From: Caballeronia sp. SL2Y3
GTDB taxonomy: Bacteria > Pseudomonadota > Gammaproteobacteria > Burkholderiales > Burkholderiaceae
Length of the DNA stretch: 64,000 nucleotides
NCBI RefSeq assembly: GCF_022879575.1
Contig: NZ_CP084262.1
Coordinates: 558,001 to 622,000, forward strand
Direction of reading: 5' to 3'
Part shown: positions 17,824 through 27,406 of the stretch, in pieces
How positions within the stretch are numbered: position 1 is the stretch's first letter
Layout of the letters: every line of letters starts with the position of its first letter
The notes under the pieces: generated by a model
Told to the model about the DNA's origin: nothing
What the model saw: only the letters and a program-made list of their open reading frames with translations
The model's database searches: none
Position numbers and translations under genes: made by a program

Positions 17824-18521
17824 CGCGCGCGCGACTCGTTGAACGCCGCCAGCGACGCGGCTTCGTGCAGCGTGCCGTCGGCGAGGATCAGCACGCGGTC
17901 CGCGAACGCGGCGGCGGCTTCCGAATGCGTGACCATGATCGCGGCCGCACCGGTCGCTTTGGTTTCGGCGTGGAAGAGGCCGAGGATTTCGTGGGCGGTT
18001 TGCGGATCGAGATTGCCGGTCGGTTCGTCGGCGAGTATCAGCCGCGGGCGATGCACGAGCGCCCGCGCGATGGCGACGCGCTGAAGTTCTCCGCCGGAAA
18101 GCTGGCGCGGCAGATCGTTCTGACGATTGAAAAGTCCGACGGCGGCGAGCATGCCGTGGGCGGGTGTCGTGGGCAGGCCGTTCAGAAGCAGCGGCACCGC
18201 GACGTTCTGCACCAGCGTCAGATGCGGCAGCACGTGGAACGCCTGAAACACGAAGCCGAGCTTCTCGCGCCGCGTCTTGGTGGCGGCTTCGTCGCTCATC
18301 GCGGAGATGGGCACGCCGTCGATCAGAATCTCGCCGCTGTCAGGGGCGTCGAGGCCCGCGATCAGATTGAGCAGCGTGGATTTCCCCACGCCCGAGTCGC
18401 CCATGATCGCGATGAATTCGCTTGCGCCGAGCGTGAAGTCCAGCCCTGCAAGAATGGTTCTGCCGGGACCATAGGTTTTGTGAAGGCGGCGGCATTCCAG
18501 TGCGGGGCGTGTCATAGGCAA
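17820..18521 (-). CDS. ABC transporter ATPase, LolD/MacB-like
   Basis: A 233-residue ATP-binding subunit. Walker A is GDSGVGKST (residues 41-49), the signature is LSGGE (141-145), and Walker B is LILADEP (161-167), followed by TGNLD and the switch histidine in MVTHSE. The family (LolD, MacB, FtsE) drives mechanotransmission-type transporters. It is the first gene of the ATPase-permease-AttH operon and overlaps the permease start by 4 bp. Confidence 0.92.
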   Translation of the reverse strand: MPMTRPALECRRLHKTYGPGRTILAGLDFTLGASEFIAIMGDSGVGKSTLLNLIAGLDAPDSGEILIDGVPISAMSDEAATKTRREKLGFVFQAFHVLPHLTLVQNVAVPLLLNGLPTTPAHGMLAAVGLFNRQNDLPRQLSGGELQRVAIARALVHRPRLILADEPTGNLDPQTAHEILGLFHAETKATGAAAIMVTHSEAAAAFADRVLILADGTLHEAASLAAFNESRAR

Positions 18522-18720
18522 GCGCGCTCAGTATCCTCGGGTGACGAGTATTATGCCTAAGGTGTTTCATCCGATGTGAAAGCCCGTTCGCGTTTCGCAT
18601 TCGCCTGATGTTTGGCGGCGCTTGGGATGTTGCACGGCAGGTTCGTTAGGATGACATCCTTCAAAGGCCGACGCATTCATTCGGAATGCGAACGATCTGA
18701 GCGGAGCGCCGACCGCGCCC

Positions 18721-19368
18721 TTAGCGCCCCGACCTCACCGCAGCGGCTTCGGCCGGCTTCTCCCAGCCGAACGCCTGCACGTCCGCCACCGCGCCGCCGA
18801 CCGCCACGACGCCGCGTATCTCGCCCGGCATTGGCAGCACGACTCCGTGCCACGATGCATCCGCGCCGCTTTCGCTGCGTTCGGCGCGCGTCTTCGCGAT
18901 ACGCGCCGCATCCGCGAGCGCATCCGCCGTAAGGCCCACTCCGACGCTTGCCGCGCCCACCGCGATCACGATCCAGATGCCCGAATACGCGACATCGACG
19001 TGAACGCTGCGTTCGCCGCGCGGGTCGGTGGCGATGATGCGCTCGTCAGGGCCGTCCTCGACCTGGACTTCTTGCGGACGGCAGTCGAACATCTGCGAGA
19101 CGACGAGCCGCAGTGTCGCGCGCGCCACGCCGAAACGCCGCCCGATGGCCGAATGCGGATGCAGCCGCGCGCGCCTGCGCTCCGCGACACTCAGCCAGCT
19201 TCCGACATTCGACGCCGACGCAAAGCGGAATTCGCTCGTGACGAGCCAGAGGCATAACTCGCCGCTCGCGGGCGGCCGGTCGACGGCACGCGATTTGGCG
19301 AGGTCGTGATAACGCCAGACGGCGTCATCGGCGAGTTTCAGCGGGAAAGAAGTGCAGACGCCTTGCAT
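18721..19368 (-). CDS. Degenerate 4'-phosphopantetheinyl-transferase-like protein
   Basis: About 215 residues from the ATG at 19368, which has no good ribosome site, so the start is uncertain. ELCLWLVTSEF, then LSVAERRRARLHPHSAIGRRFGVARATLR and the following VHVDVAYSGIWIVIAV resemble the first half of Sfp-type phosphopantetheinyl transferases. The expected metal motif G-(I/V)-D-x-E is replaced by GVGLT, and the later W-x2-KEA motif is absent. The protein is therefore unlikely to be an active transferase. It may be a decayed gene or a repurposed relative. No polyketide or peptide synthetase is nearby. Confidence 0.55.
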   Translation of the reverse strand: MQGVCTSFPLKLADDAVWRYHDLAKSRAVDRPPASGELCLWLVTSEFRFASASNVGSWLSVAERRRARLHPHSAIGRRFGVARATLRLVVSQMFDCRPQEVQVEDGPDERIIATDPRGERSVHVDVAYSGIWIVIAVGAASVGVGLTADALADAARIAKTRAERSESGADASWHGVVLPMPGEIRGVVAVGGAVADVQAFGWEKPAEAAAVRSGR

Positions 19369-19602
19369 CACGCATGCAGGCTCGGTCGAAGGGCAAAGGA
19401 ATGCGGCATGGCGGCCACCTCGCAGGTTGTTTTGTGGGGCGCCCGCGGGCGGGCCAACCGGCATTTTCGGGAACGGTTCCTTAACAAATGCTTAGGAGCC
19501 GGCCTTCATTCAGCATGCAATGCACTCGGGCCATCGTGGCGCCCGCATGCCGGAATATCGATTGCTGCCCTTTTCGACCCCCTGCTCTTCCGGAGAATCC
19601 TT

Positions 19603-20709
19603 ATGGCACAAGCTGCTTTGTTCACTCCCACGCGCGTGCGCAACCTCGAACTGGCGAACCGTATCGTCATTGCACCGATGTGCCAGTACTCGGCCGAAGA
19701 CGGCTGCATGAACGATTGGCATCTGATTCATCTCGGCCAGCTCGCGTTGTCGGGCGCGGCGCTGCTCACCATCGAGGCGACCGCCGTGCTGCCCGAAGGC
19801 CGCATCACGTGGGCGGATGTCGGCTTATGGAATGACGAGACCGAAGCCGCCATCGAACGCACGCTCAAGGGCATCCGCCGCTGGTCCGACATGCCGATCG
19901 CGATTCAGTTGAGCCACGCGGGCCGCAAGGCATCGACGGAAGTGCCGTGGGAAGGCGGCGCGCAGCTCGCGCCCGATCACGCGCATGGCTGGCAGACCGA
20001 AGCGCCCTCGTCCGTGCCGTACGAAGAGAGCGAAACGCCGCCGGTCGCGCTCGACCGCGCGGGGCTCGAACGCATCCGCGACGCCTTCGCCGCCTCGGCG
20101 CAACGCGCCGCGCGACTCGGCATCGACCTCATTCAGATTCACGCGGCGCACGGTTATCTGCTGCATCAGTTTCTGTCGCCGCTTTCGAACCGGCGCGACG
20201 ACGAATACGGCGGCTCGCTCGAAAACCGCATGCGCTTCCCGCTCGAAGTCTTCGACGCCGTGCGCGGCGCCTTCCCCGAGGACCGGCCGGTGACGGTGCG
20301 CGTGTCCGGCACCGACTGGGTGGAAGGAGGCTGGGATATCGAAGAGACCATCGCCTTCGCACAGGCGCTGGAGGCGCGCGGCTGCGACTCGATCCACGTC
20401 TCGAGCGGCGGCCTGCACCCGGCGCAGAAGATTCCCGTCGGTCCCAGCTATCAGGTGCCGCTTGCGCGCGCGGTCAAGGGCGCGGTGAAGATGCCGGTCG
20501 TCGCGGTGGGCCTGATCACCGGCATCGAGCAGGCGGAGAGCATTATCGGAACGGGCGACGCGGACATGATCGCGCTCGCCCGCACCGCGCTCTACGACCC
20601 GCGCTGGCCGTGGCACGCGGCGGCGCAACTGGGCGCGCACGTGCGCGCGCCGAAGCAGTATTTGCGCTCGCAGCCGCATCAATATAGGGACTTGTTCGAA
20701 GAGGACTGA
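19603..20709 (+). CDS. Old yellow enzyme, YqjM-like NADPH:flavin oxidoreductase
   Basis: A 368-residue FMN-dependent TIM barrel; CGGAGA lies before the ATG at 19603. Markers of the YqjM (thermophilic-like) subclass include APMCQYSAEDG with the Cys near the flavin, QLSHAGRKAS, the HAAHGYLLHQFLSPLSN barrel segment with the His pair, and VRVSGTDWVEGGWD. It reduces activated C=C bonds of enals, enones or nitroolefins using NAD(P)H. It stands alone, followed after about 70 bp by a small unknown gene. Physiological substrate is unknown. Confidence 0.92.
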   Translation: MAQAALFTPTRVRNLELANRIVIAPMCQYSAEDGCMNDWHLIHLGQLALSGAALLTIEATAVLPEGRITWADVGLWNDETEAAIERTLKGIRRWSDMPIAIQLSHAGRKASTEVPWEGGAQLAPDHAHGWQTEAPSSVPYEESETPPVALDRAGLERIRDAFAASAQRAARLGIDLIQIHAAHGYLLHQFLSPLSNRRDDEYGGSLENRMRFPLEVFDAVRGAFPEDRPVTVRVSGTDWVEGGWDIEETIAFAQALEARGCDSIHVSSGGLHPAQKIPVGPSYQVPLARAVKGAVKMPVVAVGLITGIEQAESIIGTGDADMIALARTALYDPRWPWHAAAQLGAHVRAPKQYLRSQPHQYRDLFEED

Positions 20710-20778
20710 GGCTCCGCGCCAACGTCGCGGCGTGCTATCTTCAAGCCGTCGCGCGTCGCCGTGTCATGTGGTGCCATC

Positions 20779-21147
20779 ATGAGTCAAGTCCGCTATCCGC
20801 TCGGACCCGACGACCGGGTGCATCTTCTCTGCTGGCTCACATGCGGCTTTCTCGGCGCGTTCTATCTCGAAGGCGCGTGGCCCGAACCGTCGTTTCAGGT
20901 GCGCGCCGCGCATCGCTGGCTGGACAACCACAACCGCGCCGCCGACTGGATCGAGACCGCGAAGCTCTCCGTCACCGCGCAGGCGCTCGCGTCGCGCTTC
21001 TGTCCGCTGCTCGATACGGAAGCAGGCCGCAGCGCCATCGAAAAGATCATCGAAGGCGACGACCTCGACTACGAGAGCGAGCTCGTTCAGCGCATTTTCC
21101 ACGCGTGCGTCGTTCAGCTGACGGACCGGCGGCGGCCCTCGCGCTGA
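20779..21147 (+). CDS. Conserved-looking hypothetical protein
   Basis: A 122-residue protein from the ATG at 20779; a GTG at 20761 is an alternative. No family is recognised. The first half is hydrophobic and aromatic (VHLLCWLTCGFLGAFYLEG), and the second is amphipathic with an acidic patch (IEGDDLDYESEL). It may be co-transcribed with the old yellow enzyme 69 bp upstream. Confidence 0.6.
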   Translation: MSQVRYPLGPDDRVHLLCWLTCGFLGAFYLEGAWPEPSFQVRAAHRWLDNHNRAADWIETAKLSVTAQALASRFCPLLDTEAGRSAIEKIIEGDDLDYESELVQRIFHACVVQLTDRRRPSR

Positions 21148-21436
21148 AGTCGCGCAACCACGCGCGCGGCGTTGTTTTCGTCCGACAGAACGCCTTTCCG
21201 CCCCACGCTTATTTCGCTTGACAAGCCAGTTGCCAGCGCCTTGCAGCAAGCCTTCGACCGTGCGTATTTTTTCTACGGCACCAATGTGCGGTAGCACACA
21301 CTTCGGCGTTCGGGCGCGTTGCTAAATTCGTGCCGCCTGCTCGCACATCGATGTTCGCCCTCTCGCTAGTCGATGACGGCGCGGCTACACCGTCAGCGGC
21401 CAAACGAAAAACAAATCGACACAGTCCGGAGGGTGT

Positions 21437-23773
21437 ATGCAGTGCAGCATCGGTTCTTTCAGTCGCGCCTCGCGGCTTCGGCCGCTCGCGGCCATCGTGC
21501 CGCTTATCGTCGGTCTTCACGCCGCGCACGCCGCGCCGCCGCTGCCGAGCGGCGGCCAGTTCGCCGCGGGCAGCGGTTCGATCACCGGCGGCGGCCGGTC
21601 GCTCGTGATCGACCAGACTTCGACGCGCGGCGTGATCGACTGGAAGAGCTTTTCCATCGGCAGCGGCCGCCAGGTCACGTTCAACAACGGCAACGGCGCG
21701 ACGCTCAATCGCGTGACGGGCGGCGATCCGTCCACCATTCTCGGCCAGCTCACGGCGAGCGGCAGCGTGTATCTCATCAACCCGCAAGGCGTGGTGATCG
21801 GGCCGGGCGGCGTGGTCGCGACGGGCGGGCGCTTCGTCGCGTCGTCGCTGAACGCGAGCGACGCGGCCTTCATGAAAGGCGGCGACCTCACGTTTTCCGG
21901 CGACGGCCGCGGCGTTGTGATGAATCTCGGCAAGATCGGATCGAGCGGCGGCGATGTCTTCCTCGTCTCGCGCACGGCTGCGGTGAACGCCGGCTCGATC
22001 GACGCGCCTAAAGGCAGCGCGGAACTGGCGACAGGCGCACAAGTGCTGCTGCACGATTCGTCGAGCGGGCAGCAGATTTTCGTGCAGACGGGCAGCCAAG
22101 GCACGGTCGCGAACGCGGGCGTGATCCGAGCCGCGCAGGCGAGCCTTCAGGCCGCCGACGGCAACGTCTACGCGCTCGCGGGTAATAACGCGGCGATCCG
22201 CGCGACCGGCACCGCGAAGCGCGACGGCCACGTGTGGCTCGTCGCCGATCAGGGCGCGGTGCACGCGGCGGGCACGCTCGCCGCGACGAATGGCAACGGC
22301 AGCGGCGGCACGGTCGAAACCCGCGCGGCCACGCTCGATGTCGCGAACGCAAACGTTGTCGCGGGGGAGTGGTCGCTCTCGTCGCCGACGCTCGCGATCG
22401 ACAGCGCCACCGCGAACGCGTTGTCGCGCAGCCTCGCCAACGGCACGTCCGTGAATGCGCAGTCCGGCGGCGATCTGACCGTGAACGGCAACGTGCGATG
22501 GAACGGCAACGCGTCGCTGACGCTCGGCGCGGCGCATGACGTCACGGTGGCGCAGGCATCGACTATCGCGAACACGGGCGGCGGCAATCTCACGCTGCGC
22601 GCCGATGCGAACGGCGTCGACAACGGCGGCAGCGTGACCAATCGCGGCACGATCGACTGGTCGGGCAGCACGGGCATCGTGAGCGCGCTCTACGACATGA
22701 ACGGCAGCTACGCGCCCGGCACGCTGCTCACGCACGCCGGCTGGACGGCCGCGCCGTATAGCGGCGTCGTCACGCAGATCACCGCGTACAAGCTCGTCAA
22801 CACGCTCGCCGATCTCGGCGGCGTCTCGCAGAACCTCGCGGGCAACTATGCGCTCGGCAAGGACATCGACGCGAGCGCGACCGCGTATCCCAACTTCTTC
22901 ACGCCGATCGGCGCGACGCCCGACACGCCGTTCACCGGCCAGTTCGACGGCTTCGGCCACAGCATCGACCGGCTCGCGTCGAGCGATTCTTCGTCGTCGG
23001 GCTATGTCGGCATGTTCGGGGTGATCGGCGCGAGCGGCGTCGTGCGCGACATCGAGCTGACGAACGCCAGCGTGGGCGGCGGCGCGCCCGGAACCTACGG
23101 CCTGCTCGCCGCGCAGAACAACGGCCTGATCACGTATGCGTCGACCTCGGGCGACTTGTCGTTCGGCGGCTTCGGCGGCGGAGGAAACGGCGGGCTCGTC
23201 GGCGCGAACAACGGCCGCATCGAGCGTTCGTCGAGCAGCGCGACGGTCGGCTTCCAGGGCCCGTCCGGCGGCCTCGTGGGCGTGAACACCGGGACCATCG
23301 CGCAGTCGTATGCGACGGGCAATGTGACCGGCGGCTCGCATGCATCGGTGGGCGGGCTTGTCGCCTTCAATAACGGCACGATCACGCAGTCCTACGCGAC
23401 CGGCAGCACCGGCGGCCAGACCGGCGACGGCGGACTCGTCTACGACAACGGCAGCGCGGGCGTCATCAACGAGTCCTTCGCGGTCGGTCAGGTCGGCGGC
23501 GACGGGCCTCCGTTTGCCGGCTACGGCGGCATCGCGGCGTTGAACGAGGGCGTGATCGGCAGCAACGTCTACTGGAACCGCGACACGACGACGCGCACCA
23601 ACGCCGTGGCCGTCGACAACGGCACCGCGCCGGGCGACGCAAACGGCCTCTCGAACGCGCAAATGCGCGTGCCGGGCAACTTCGCGTCGTGGAACTTCGG
23701 CGCGGGCGGCGCGTGGACGATGCCGGCGAACGCGACGCATCCGGTTCTGAGCTGGGAGCAGGCGCGGCCCTGA
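21437..23773 (+). CDS. TpsA-type exoprotein with hemagglutinin-like TPS domain and GLUG repeats
   Basis: A 778-residue secreted protein; GGAGGG lies just before the ATG. The N-terminus has a signal peptide ending near HAAHA, then the two-partner-secretion domain (about residues 33-260) with VIDWKSFSIGSGRQVTFNNG, GDPSTILGQL and SVYLINPQGVVIGPGG, the variant of the NPNGI motif. The C-terminal third has repeated GLUG-type motifs such as GGLVGVNTGTIAQSYATG and GGLVAFNNGTITQSYATG. It is small for a TpsA protein and shows no toxin domain, which fits an adhesin. The matching transporter is on the opposite strand directly downstream. Confidence 0.9.
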   Translation: MQCSIGSFSRASRLRPLAAIVPLIVGLHAAHAAPPLPSGGQFAAGSGSITGGGRSLVIDQTSTRGVIDWKSFSIGSGRQVTFNNGNGATLNRVTGGDPSTILGQLTASGSVYLINPQGVVIGPGGVVATGGRFVASSLNASDAAFMKGGDLTFSGDGRGVVMNLGKIGSSGGDVFLVSRTAAVNAGSIDAPKGSAELATGAQVLLHDSSSGQQIFVQTGSQGTVANAGVIRAAQASLQAADGNVYALAGNNAAIRATGTAKRDGHVWLVADQGAVHAAGTLAATNGNGSGGTVETRAATLDVANANVVAGEWSLSSPTLAIDSATANALSRSLANGTSVNAQSGGDLTVNGNVRWNGNASLTLGAAHDVTVAQASTIANTGGGNLTLRADANGVDNGGSVTNRGTIDWSGSTGIVSALYDMNGSYAPGTLLTHAGWTAAPYSGVVTQITAYKLVNTLADLGGVSQNLAGNYALGKDIDASATAYPNFFTPIGATPDTPFTGQFDGFGHSIDRLASSDSSSSGYVGMFGVIGASGVVRDIELTNASVGGGAPGTYGLLAAQNNGLITYASTSGDLSFGGFGGGGNGGLVGANNGRIERSSSSATVGFQGPSGGLVGVNTGTIAQSYATGNVTGGSHASVGGLVAFNNGTITQSYATGSTGGQTGDGGLVYDNGSAGVINESFAVGQVGGDGPPFAGYGGIAALNEGVIGSNVYWNRDTTTRTNAVAVDNGTAPGDANGLSNAQMRVPGNFASWNFGAGGAWTMPANATHPVLSWEQARP

Positions 23774-23784
23774 CGCGTCTCGCA

Positions 23785-23824
23785 GGGAGTTGAAGGGCGC
23801 GCAGCCGCCCGCCCTTCAACTCCC
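23785..23824. terminator. Bidirectional hairpin shared by tpsA and tpsB ends
   Basis: GGGAGTTGAAGGGC (23785-23798) and GCCCTTCAACTCCC (23811-23824) are perfect 14-bp arms around a 12-base loop. The right arm contains the stop codon of the leftward transporter gene. The convergent position supports a two-way terminator, although no U-run follows. Confidence 0.65.
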
Positions 23825-25591
23825 GATCACGACGAACACTTCGCCGAGCGGCACCTTCGATCCATTCGGCACGACCGCTTTCAGCGGGAACCCGAACGTT
23901 CCCCGAACGCTGACGAAGCGCCCCATCTGGAAGCGAATGCCCGCGCCGACGCTCGCAAGCGATGCGTTGTTGACCTCGCCCGCTTCGGGAATGCGGTTCC
24001 ACACGTGTCCGGCATCGAAGAATATGAACGGCTGCATCGCCGCGACGCCTAAGGTGAGCGCGGGCGCGCGCATTTCCGTCTGCACGTTCCAGCCGCGATC
24101 GCCTTGCGCCGCATACGGCTCGTAGCCGCGCACGGTCGCATCGCCGCCCAGCCCGAGTTCTTCGCTCGGCAAAAGCGTGTTGCCGGTCCACTGGAAAAGC
24201 GCCCGCGCGGACACCGAAAACCCCGACGCGCCCAAGAGCGACTCATGCTGCCCCGACAGTTGGAAGTACTGATAACGCGGCGTCGCGCCGAGCCGCGCGG
24301 CATCGAAGGCCGCTTCGTTGTTGCTGCTGTCGAGACGGCCGGGACTCGCAAAAAGCGACGCGTTCAGATGCGTGCTGCGCGCCGGGTCGCTGTTCGTGAG
24401 ATCGTAGGCCAGCACGAACTGGTGGATATGCGTGTTCGCGTTGAATACCTGAAAGCCGCCGAATTCTAGGTCGTTGTTCGAGCGCTTGAAGTCATAGCCG
24501 AACTGAACTTGCTGCTGCCATGCGCCTGCGTTGTCGAGCGGCGGAAGCACGCGGTCGTAGCGAAAGCTCACCTGCGAACTGGTGCCGGTCTGTCCGTAAC
24601 TGTCCGGCAGACGCGGCGTGCTTTGCGCGAAGACGCCGAATAGTTCGATGCGATCGAGCCATGGCAGCGGCGCGAAAAAGTTGAACGCGTGGGCGACGAA
24701 GCGCGGACGGTCGGGGCGTCCTTCGATATCGGGGTTGCCCGAAAAGAGGTCGTTGCTCGCCGTCGCCTGATAGCCGATGCGCGCATCGATGCCGAACAGG
24801 TTGCCGTAGTCGAAGCCCGCGAGAAACCGGTCGCGTCCCAGATCGCGCACGCCGTCGTTGTTGTAGCCGCCGTACACGCGCAACGGCAGGCGGTCGTCGG
24901 TTTGCAGCACGACGTCGGTGGTGTTCTGCGCTTCGCCCGGCGCATAGATCACATCGACTCGGCGATACGGATTCGCGTTGAGCAGCGCGAGCCCCGCTGC
25001 GACATCGGCCTCGTGGATCGGCTCGCCGCTCGCAAGCGGCATCTCGCGCGTGAGCAGCGCATCGGAGAAATAGCGGTTGCCCTTCGCCATCACGCGCCCC
25101 GCTCGAAACTCGGCGACCGCGATGGTCACCACGCCGTTGCTCACGTCCTGCTCGGGCACGTAGACATCGACGAGCGGCTGGCCCGCGTCGCGATATCGCT
25201 GCACGACCGCGCGGCGAATCTGCGCGAGACGCGCGAAGGTGAGCGGCTTGCCGAGATCGGCAGCGAAGGTGTCGAGAAACGCTGCGTCGACGAGCGGAAG
25301 GTCCGTGGACGTGATCGCGCCCTGCGCGGCGGACTGCGAGGCGGATTGGCGATGGCCCGATGCGGCCTCGCCTGCGCGCGCGAACGCAATGCCGCGCAAG
25401 TCTTCGATCGCGACGGCCTGCGACTCGTCGGCCGCTGGCTGCGGCGGCTGCGGCGCGTGCGGGCGCTCGGCGGCGGGCGGCGCAATCGGCGCGACATCGC
25501 GATAAGCCTGCGCGGCGGCATCGCCCATCTGCGCGCAGAAAGCCGCCACCGCGACGGCCAGCGCGCGCATCGGCGGAAAAAGACGCGTCAT
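23816..25591 (-). CDS. TpsB outer-membrane transporter (ShlB/FhaC/HecB family)
   Basis: A 591-residue protein from the ATG at 25591, with a signal peptide (MTRLFPPMRALAVAVAAF). Periplasmic POTRA-type segments follow: LPLVDAAFLDTFAADLGKPL, then VVTIAVAEFRAGRV and NRYFSDALLTREMPL. The C-terminal part is a 16-strand-type beta barrel containing the family motif VRGYEP (the L6 loop) and ending in a short beta strand. It should recognise the TPS domain of the convergent exoprotein and pass it across the outer membrane. The pair being tail-to-tail rather than in one operon is unusual. Confidence 0.9.
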   Translation of the reverse strand: MTRLFPPMRALAVAVAAFCAQMGDAAAQAYRDVAPIAPPAAERPHAPQPPQPAADESQAVAIEDLRGIAFARAGEAASGHRQSASQSAAQGAITSTDLPLVDAAFLDTFAADLGKPLTFARLAQIRRAVVQRYRDAGQPLVDVYVPEQDVSNGVVTIAVAEFRAGRVMAKGNRYFSDALLTREMPLASGEPIHEADVAAGLALLNANPYRRVDVIYAPGEAQNTTDVVLQTDDRLPLRVYGGYNNDGVRDLGRDRFLAGFDYGNLFGIDARIGYQATASNDLFSGNPDIEGRPDRPRFVAHAFNFFAPLPWLDRIELFGVFAQSTPRLPDSYGQTGTSSQVSFRYDRVLPPLDNAGAWQQQVQFGYDFKRSNNDLEFGGFQVFNANTHIHQFVLAYDLTNSDPARSTHLNASLFASPGRLDSSNNEAAFDAARLGATPRYQYFQLSGQHESLLGASGFSVSARALFQWTGNTLLPSEELGLGGDATVRGYEPYAAQGDRGWNVQTEMRAPALTLGVAAMQPFIFFDAGHVWNRIPEAGEVNNASLASVGAGIRFQMGRFVSVRGTFGFPLKAVVPNGSKVPLGEVFVVIGS

Positions 25592-25708
25592 GCGCCGCGA
25601 AGGCACATGGCCCAACTCTCGACGCGGCGGGCAGGCAAGCCGCGCCGCGCCGTGTCAGTGTCCGTGTCAGCGTGTGTCACGCCGCCTCCGATGCTGTCCG
25701 TTGCTGGG

Positions 25709-25729
25709 CCGCCGACTATATATCGGCGG
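25709..25729. repeat. 7-bp inverted repeat around a TATATA core
   Basis: CCGCCGA (25709-25715) and TCGGCGG (25723-25729) flank CTATATA. It lies about 120 bp upstream of the leftward tpsB start and may be part of its promoter region. Confidence 0.35.
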
Positions 25730-25822
25730 CGGTCCGGCCCGCCAGCGTGCGTCCGGCGCGAATGTGCGAAAGCGCACGGTAAGCAGGCCACTCGGCTTAC
25801 GCGCGCGCAACGCATCACGCGT

Positions 25823-26992
25823 TCACGGCTTCAGCACGACCTTGATGCAGCCGTCTTCCTTGTCGCGGAACGTTTTGTACATGGCCGGTCCGTCCGCGAG
25901 CGAGACCGTGTGCGTGATGACGAACGACGGGTCGATCTGTCCGTCCTGAATGCGCCGGAGCAGGTCGTCCGTCCAGCGGTTCACGTGCGTCTGACCCATG
26001 CGCCACGTCAGTCCCTTGTTCATCGCGGCGCCGAACGGAATCTTGTCGATGAGCCCGCCGTACACGCCCGGCACCGACAGCGTGCCCGCCGGACGGCACA
26101 CGTAGATCATCTCGCGCAGCACGTGCGGACGGTCCGTCTCCAGCATCACGGCCTGCTTCGCGCGGTCGTACATGGCATCGACGGAACGCGTGGCGTGCGA
26201 TTCCATGCCCACCGCGTCGATGCACTTTTCCGGACCCTTGCCCTGCGTGAGATCGGCCAGACGTTCCAGCACGCTTTCTTCCTTGAAGTTGATGACGGTC
26301 GCGCCGCCCGCGCGCGCCATCGCGAGGCGCTCGGGCACGCAGTCGATCGCGATCACCTGCTTTGCGCCCAGGAGCACCGCGCTGCGAATCGCCATCTGTC
26401 CGACCGGGCCCGCGCCCCAGATCGCGACCGTGTCCGTCGGTTCGATATCGCATTGCACGGCGGCCTGCCAGCCGGTCGGGAAGATATCGCCGAGAAAGAG
26501 CACTTGCTCGTCGGTCAGGCCATCCGGAATCTTGACGTGCGTCTTGTCGGCGAACGGCACCCGCACGTATTCGGCCTGTCCGCCGGGATAGCCGCCCGTC
26601 AGGTGCGTGTAGCCGAAGAGGCCCGCTGTGGTGTGGCCGAAGACCTTGTCCGCGACATCCTTGTTGCGGTTGCTGCGTTCGCACACCGAGAAATTGCCGC
26701 GCTTGCACTGGTCGCACTCGCCGCAAACGATCGTGAACGGCACGACGATGCGATCGCCCTTCTTGAGCGCGCTGTTCCCCGCGCCGACTTCGACCACCTC
26801 ACCCATGAACTCGTGGCCCATGATGTCGCCGGATTCCATGCCAGGCATGAAGCCGTCGAAGAGATGCAGGTCCGAACCGCAGATTGCACACGTCGATACC
26901 TTGATGATGGCATCGCGCGGGTGCTCGATGACGGGGTCCGGGACTGTCTCGTATCGGATGTCTTTCTTGCCTTGCCAAATCAGCGCCTTCAT
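25823..26992 (-). CDS. Zinc-dependent alcohol dehydrogenase (formaldehyde-dehydrogenase-like)
   Basis: A 389-residue MDR-superfamily enzyme. Catalytic zinc motifs are [13 protein letters not shown] and [12 protein letters not shown]; the structural zinc loop has the four cysteines of [15 protein letters not shown]; the NAD(P) site is [14 protein letters not shown]. The length and the loop after the Rossmann fold resemble glutathione-independent formaldehyde dehydrogenase-like enzymes. A related gene lies at 29935-31143. With the manganese catalase and CsbD genes it forms a stress-associated group. The substrate is not established. Confidence 0.88.
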   Translation of the reverse strand: MKALIWQGKKDIRYETVPDPVIEHPRDAIIKVSTCAICGSDLHLFDGFMPGMESGDIMGHEFMGEVVEVGAGNSALKKGDRIVVPFTIVCGECDQCKRGNFSVCERSNRNKDVADKVFGHTTAGLFGYTHLTGGYPGGQAEYVRVPFADKTHVKIPDGLTDEQVLFLGDIFPTGWQAAVQCDIEPTDTVAIWGAGPVGQMAIRSAVLLGAKQVIAIDCVPERLAMARAGGATVINFKEESVLERLADLTQGKGPEKCIDAVGMESHATRSVDAMYDRAKQAVMLETDRPHVLREMIYVCRPAGTLSVPGVYGGLIDKIPFGAAMNKGLTWRMGQTHVNRWTDDLLRRIQDGQIDPSFVITHTVSLADGPAMYKTFRDKEDGCIKVVLKP

Positions 26993-27406
26993 TGTTTACC
27001 TCCAGCGGGAGTGAAAGGTCGGGTCGCGTGTCGAATCGCTGAACAACGGAAAGCCGCGACCGCAGAGCAGGTGCAGCAACGCGTGTTCCGCGCTGGCGGC
27101 GCCCGGTCCACGACGTACGCAAAGGCAGCCCGCGCAGCAGCACGTAAGCAATGCAATAACGCGACTGGCTCAATCGACGTGCCGCGTAAGCCGCGACATG
27201 CCCCACGGTTGGGAAAACGCCCGCGCGAACCGCGCCGCGAGTCGCCCCTATCGACGCGATTGGAAAAATCCAACGACCCGGCGCGCCGTGGGAATACCCA
27301 CTGCTAATCAATCGATGCGCCCATCCGGATCTAACCTTGGACGCTCGATGGCGCTTCCCCGCATCGCTTGTTTGGAACTCTCGCACTTTCATCGAAGGAG
27401 CCTGCC
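26993..27406. other. 414-bp divergent intergenic region
   Basis: Separates the leftward dehydrogenase from the rightward manganese catalase and must contain both promoters. No credible gene and no convincing sigma-70 elements were found. Confidence 0.4.

Noticed and set aside
15388..18084. Very long open frame on the + strand
   Set aside because: It runs antisense to the ABC permease and ATPase genes, which have full sets of motifs and overlapping start/stop codons. The antisense protein is Arg/Ala/His/Asp-rich low-complexity sequence, a GC-content artefact.
21209..23740. Long minus-strand open frame opposite the TpsA gene
   Set aside because: Composition is Arg/Ala/Asp-rich without motifs, while the + strand encodes a clear TPS exoprotein with signal peptide and ribosome site.
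25651..25681. Short tandem-like GTGTC repeats
   Set aside because: Only about two and a half imperfect 12-bp units; too short to call a functional repeat.
24689..27307. Long + strand open frame opposite tpsB and a dehydrogenase
   Set aside because: It crosses two well-supported genes and an intergenic region and shows no domain; an artefact of high GC.
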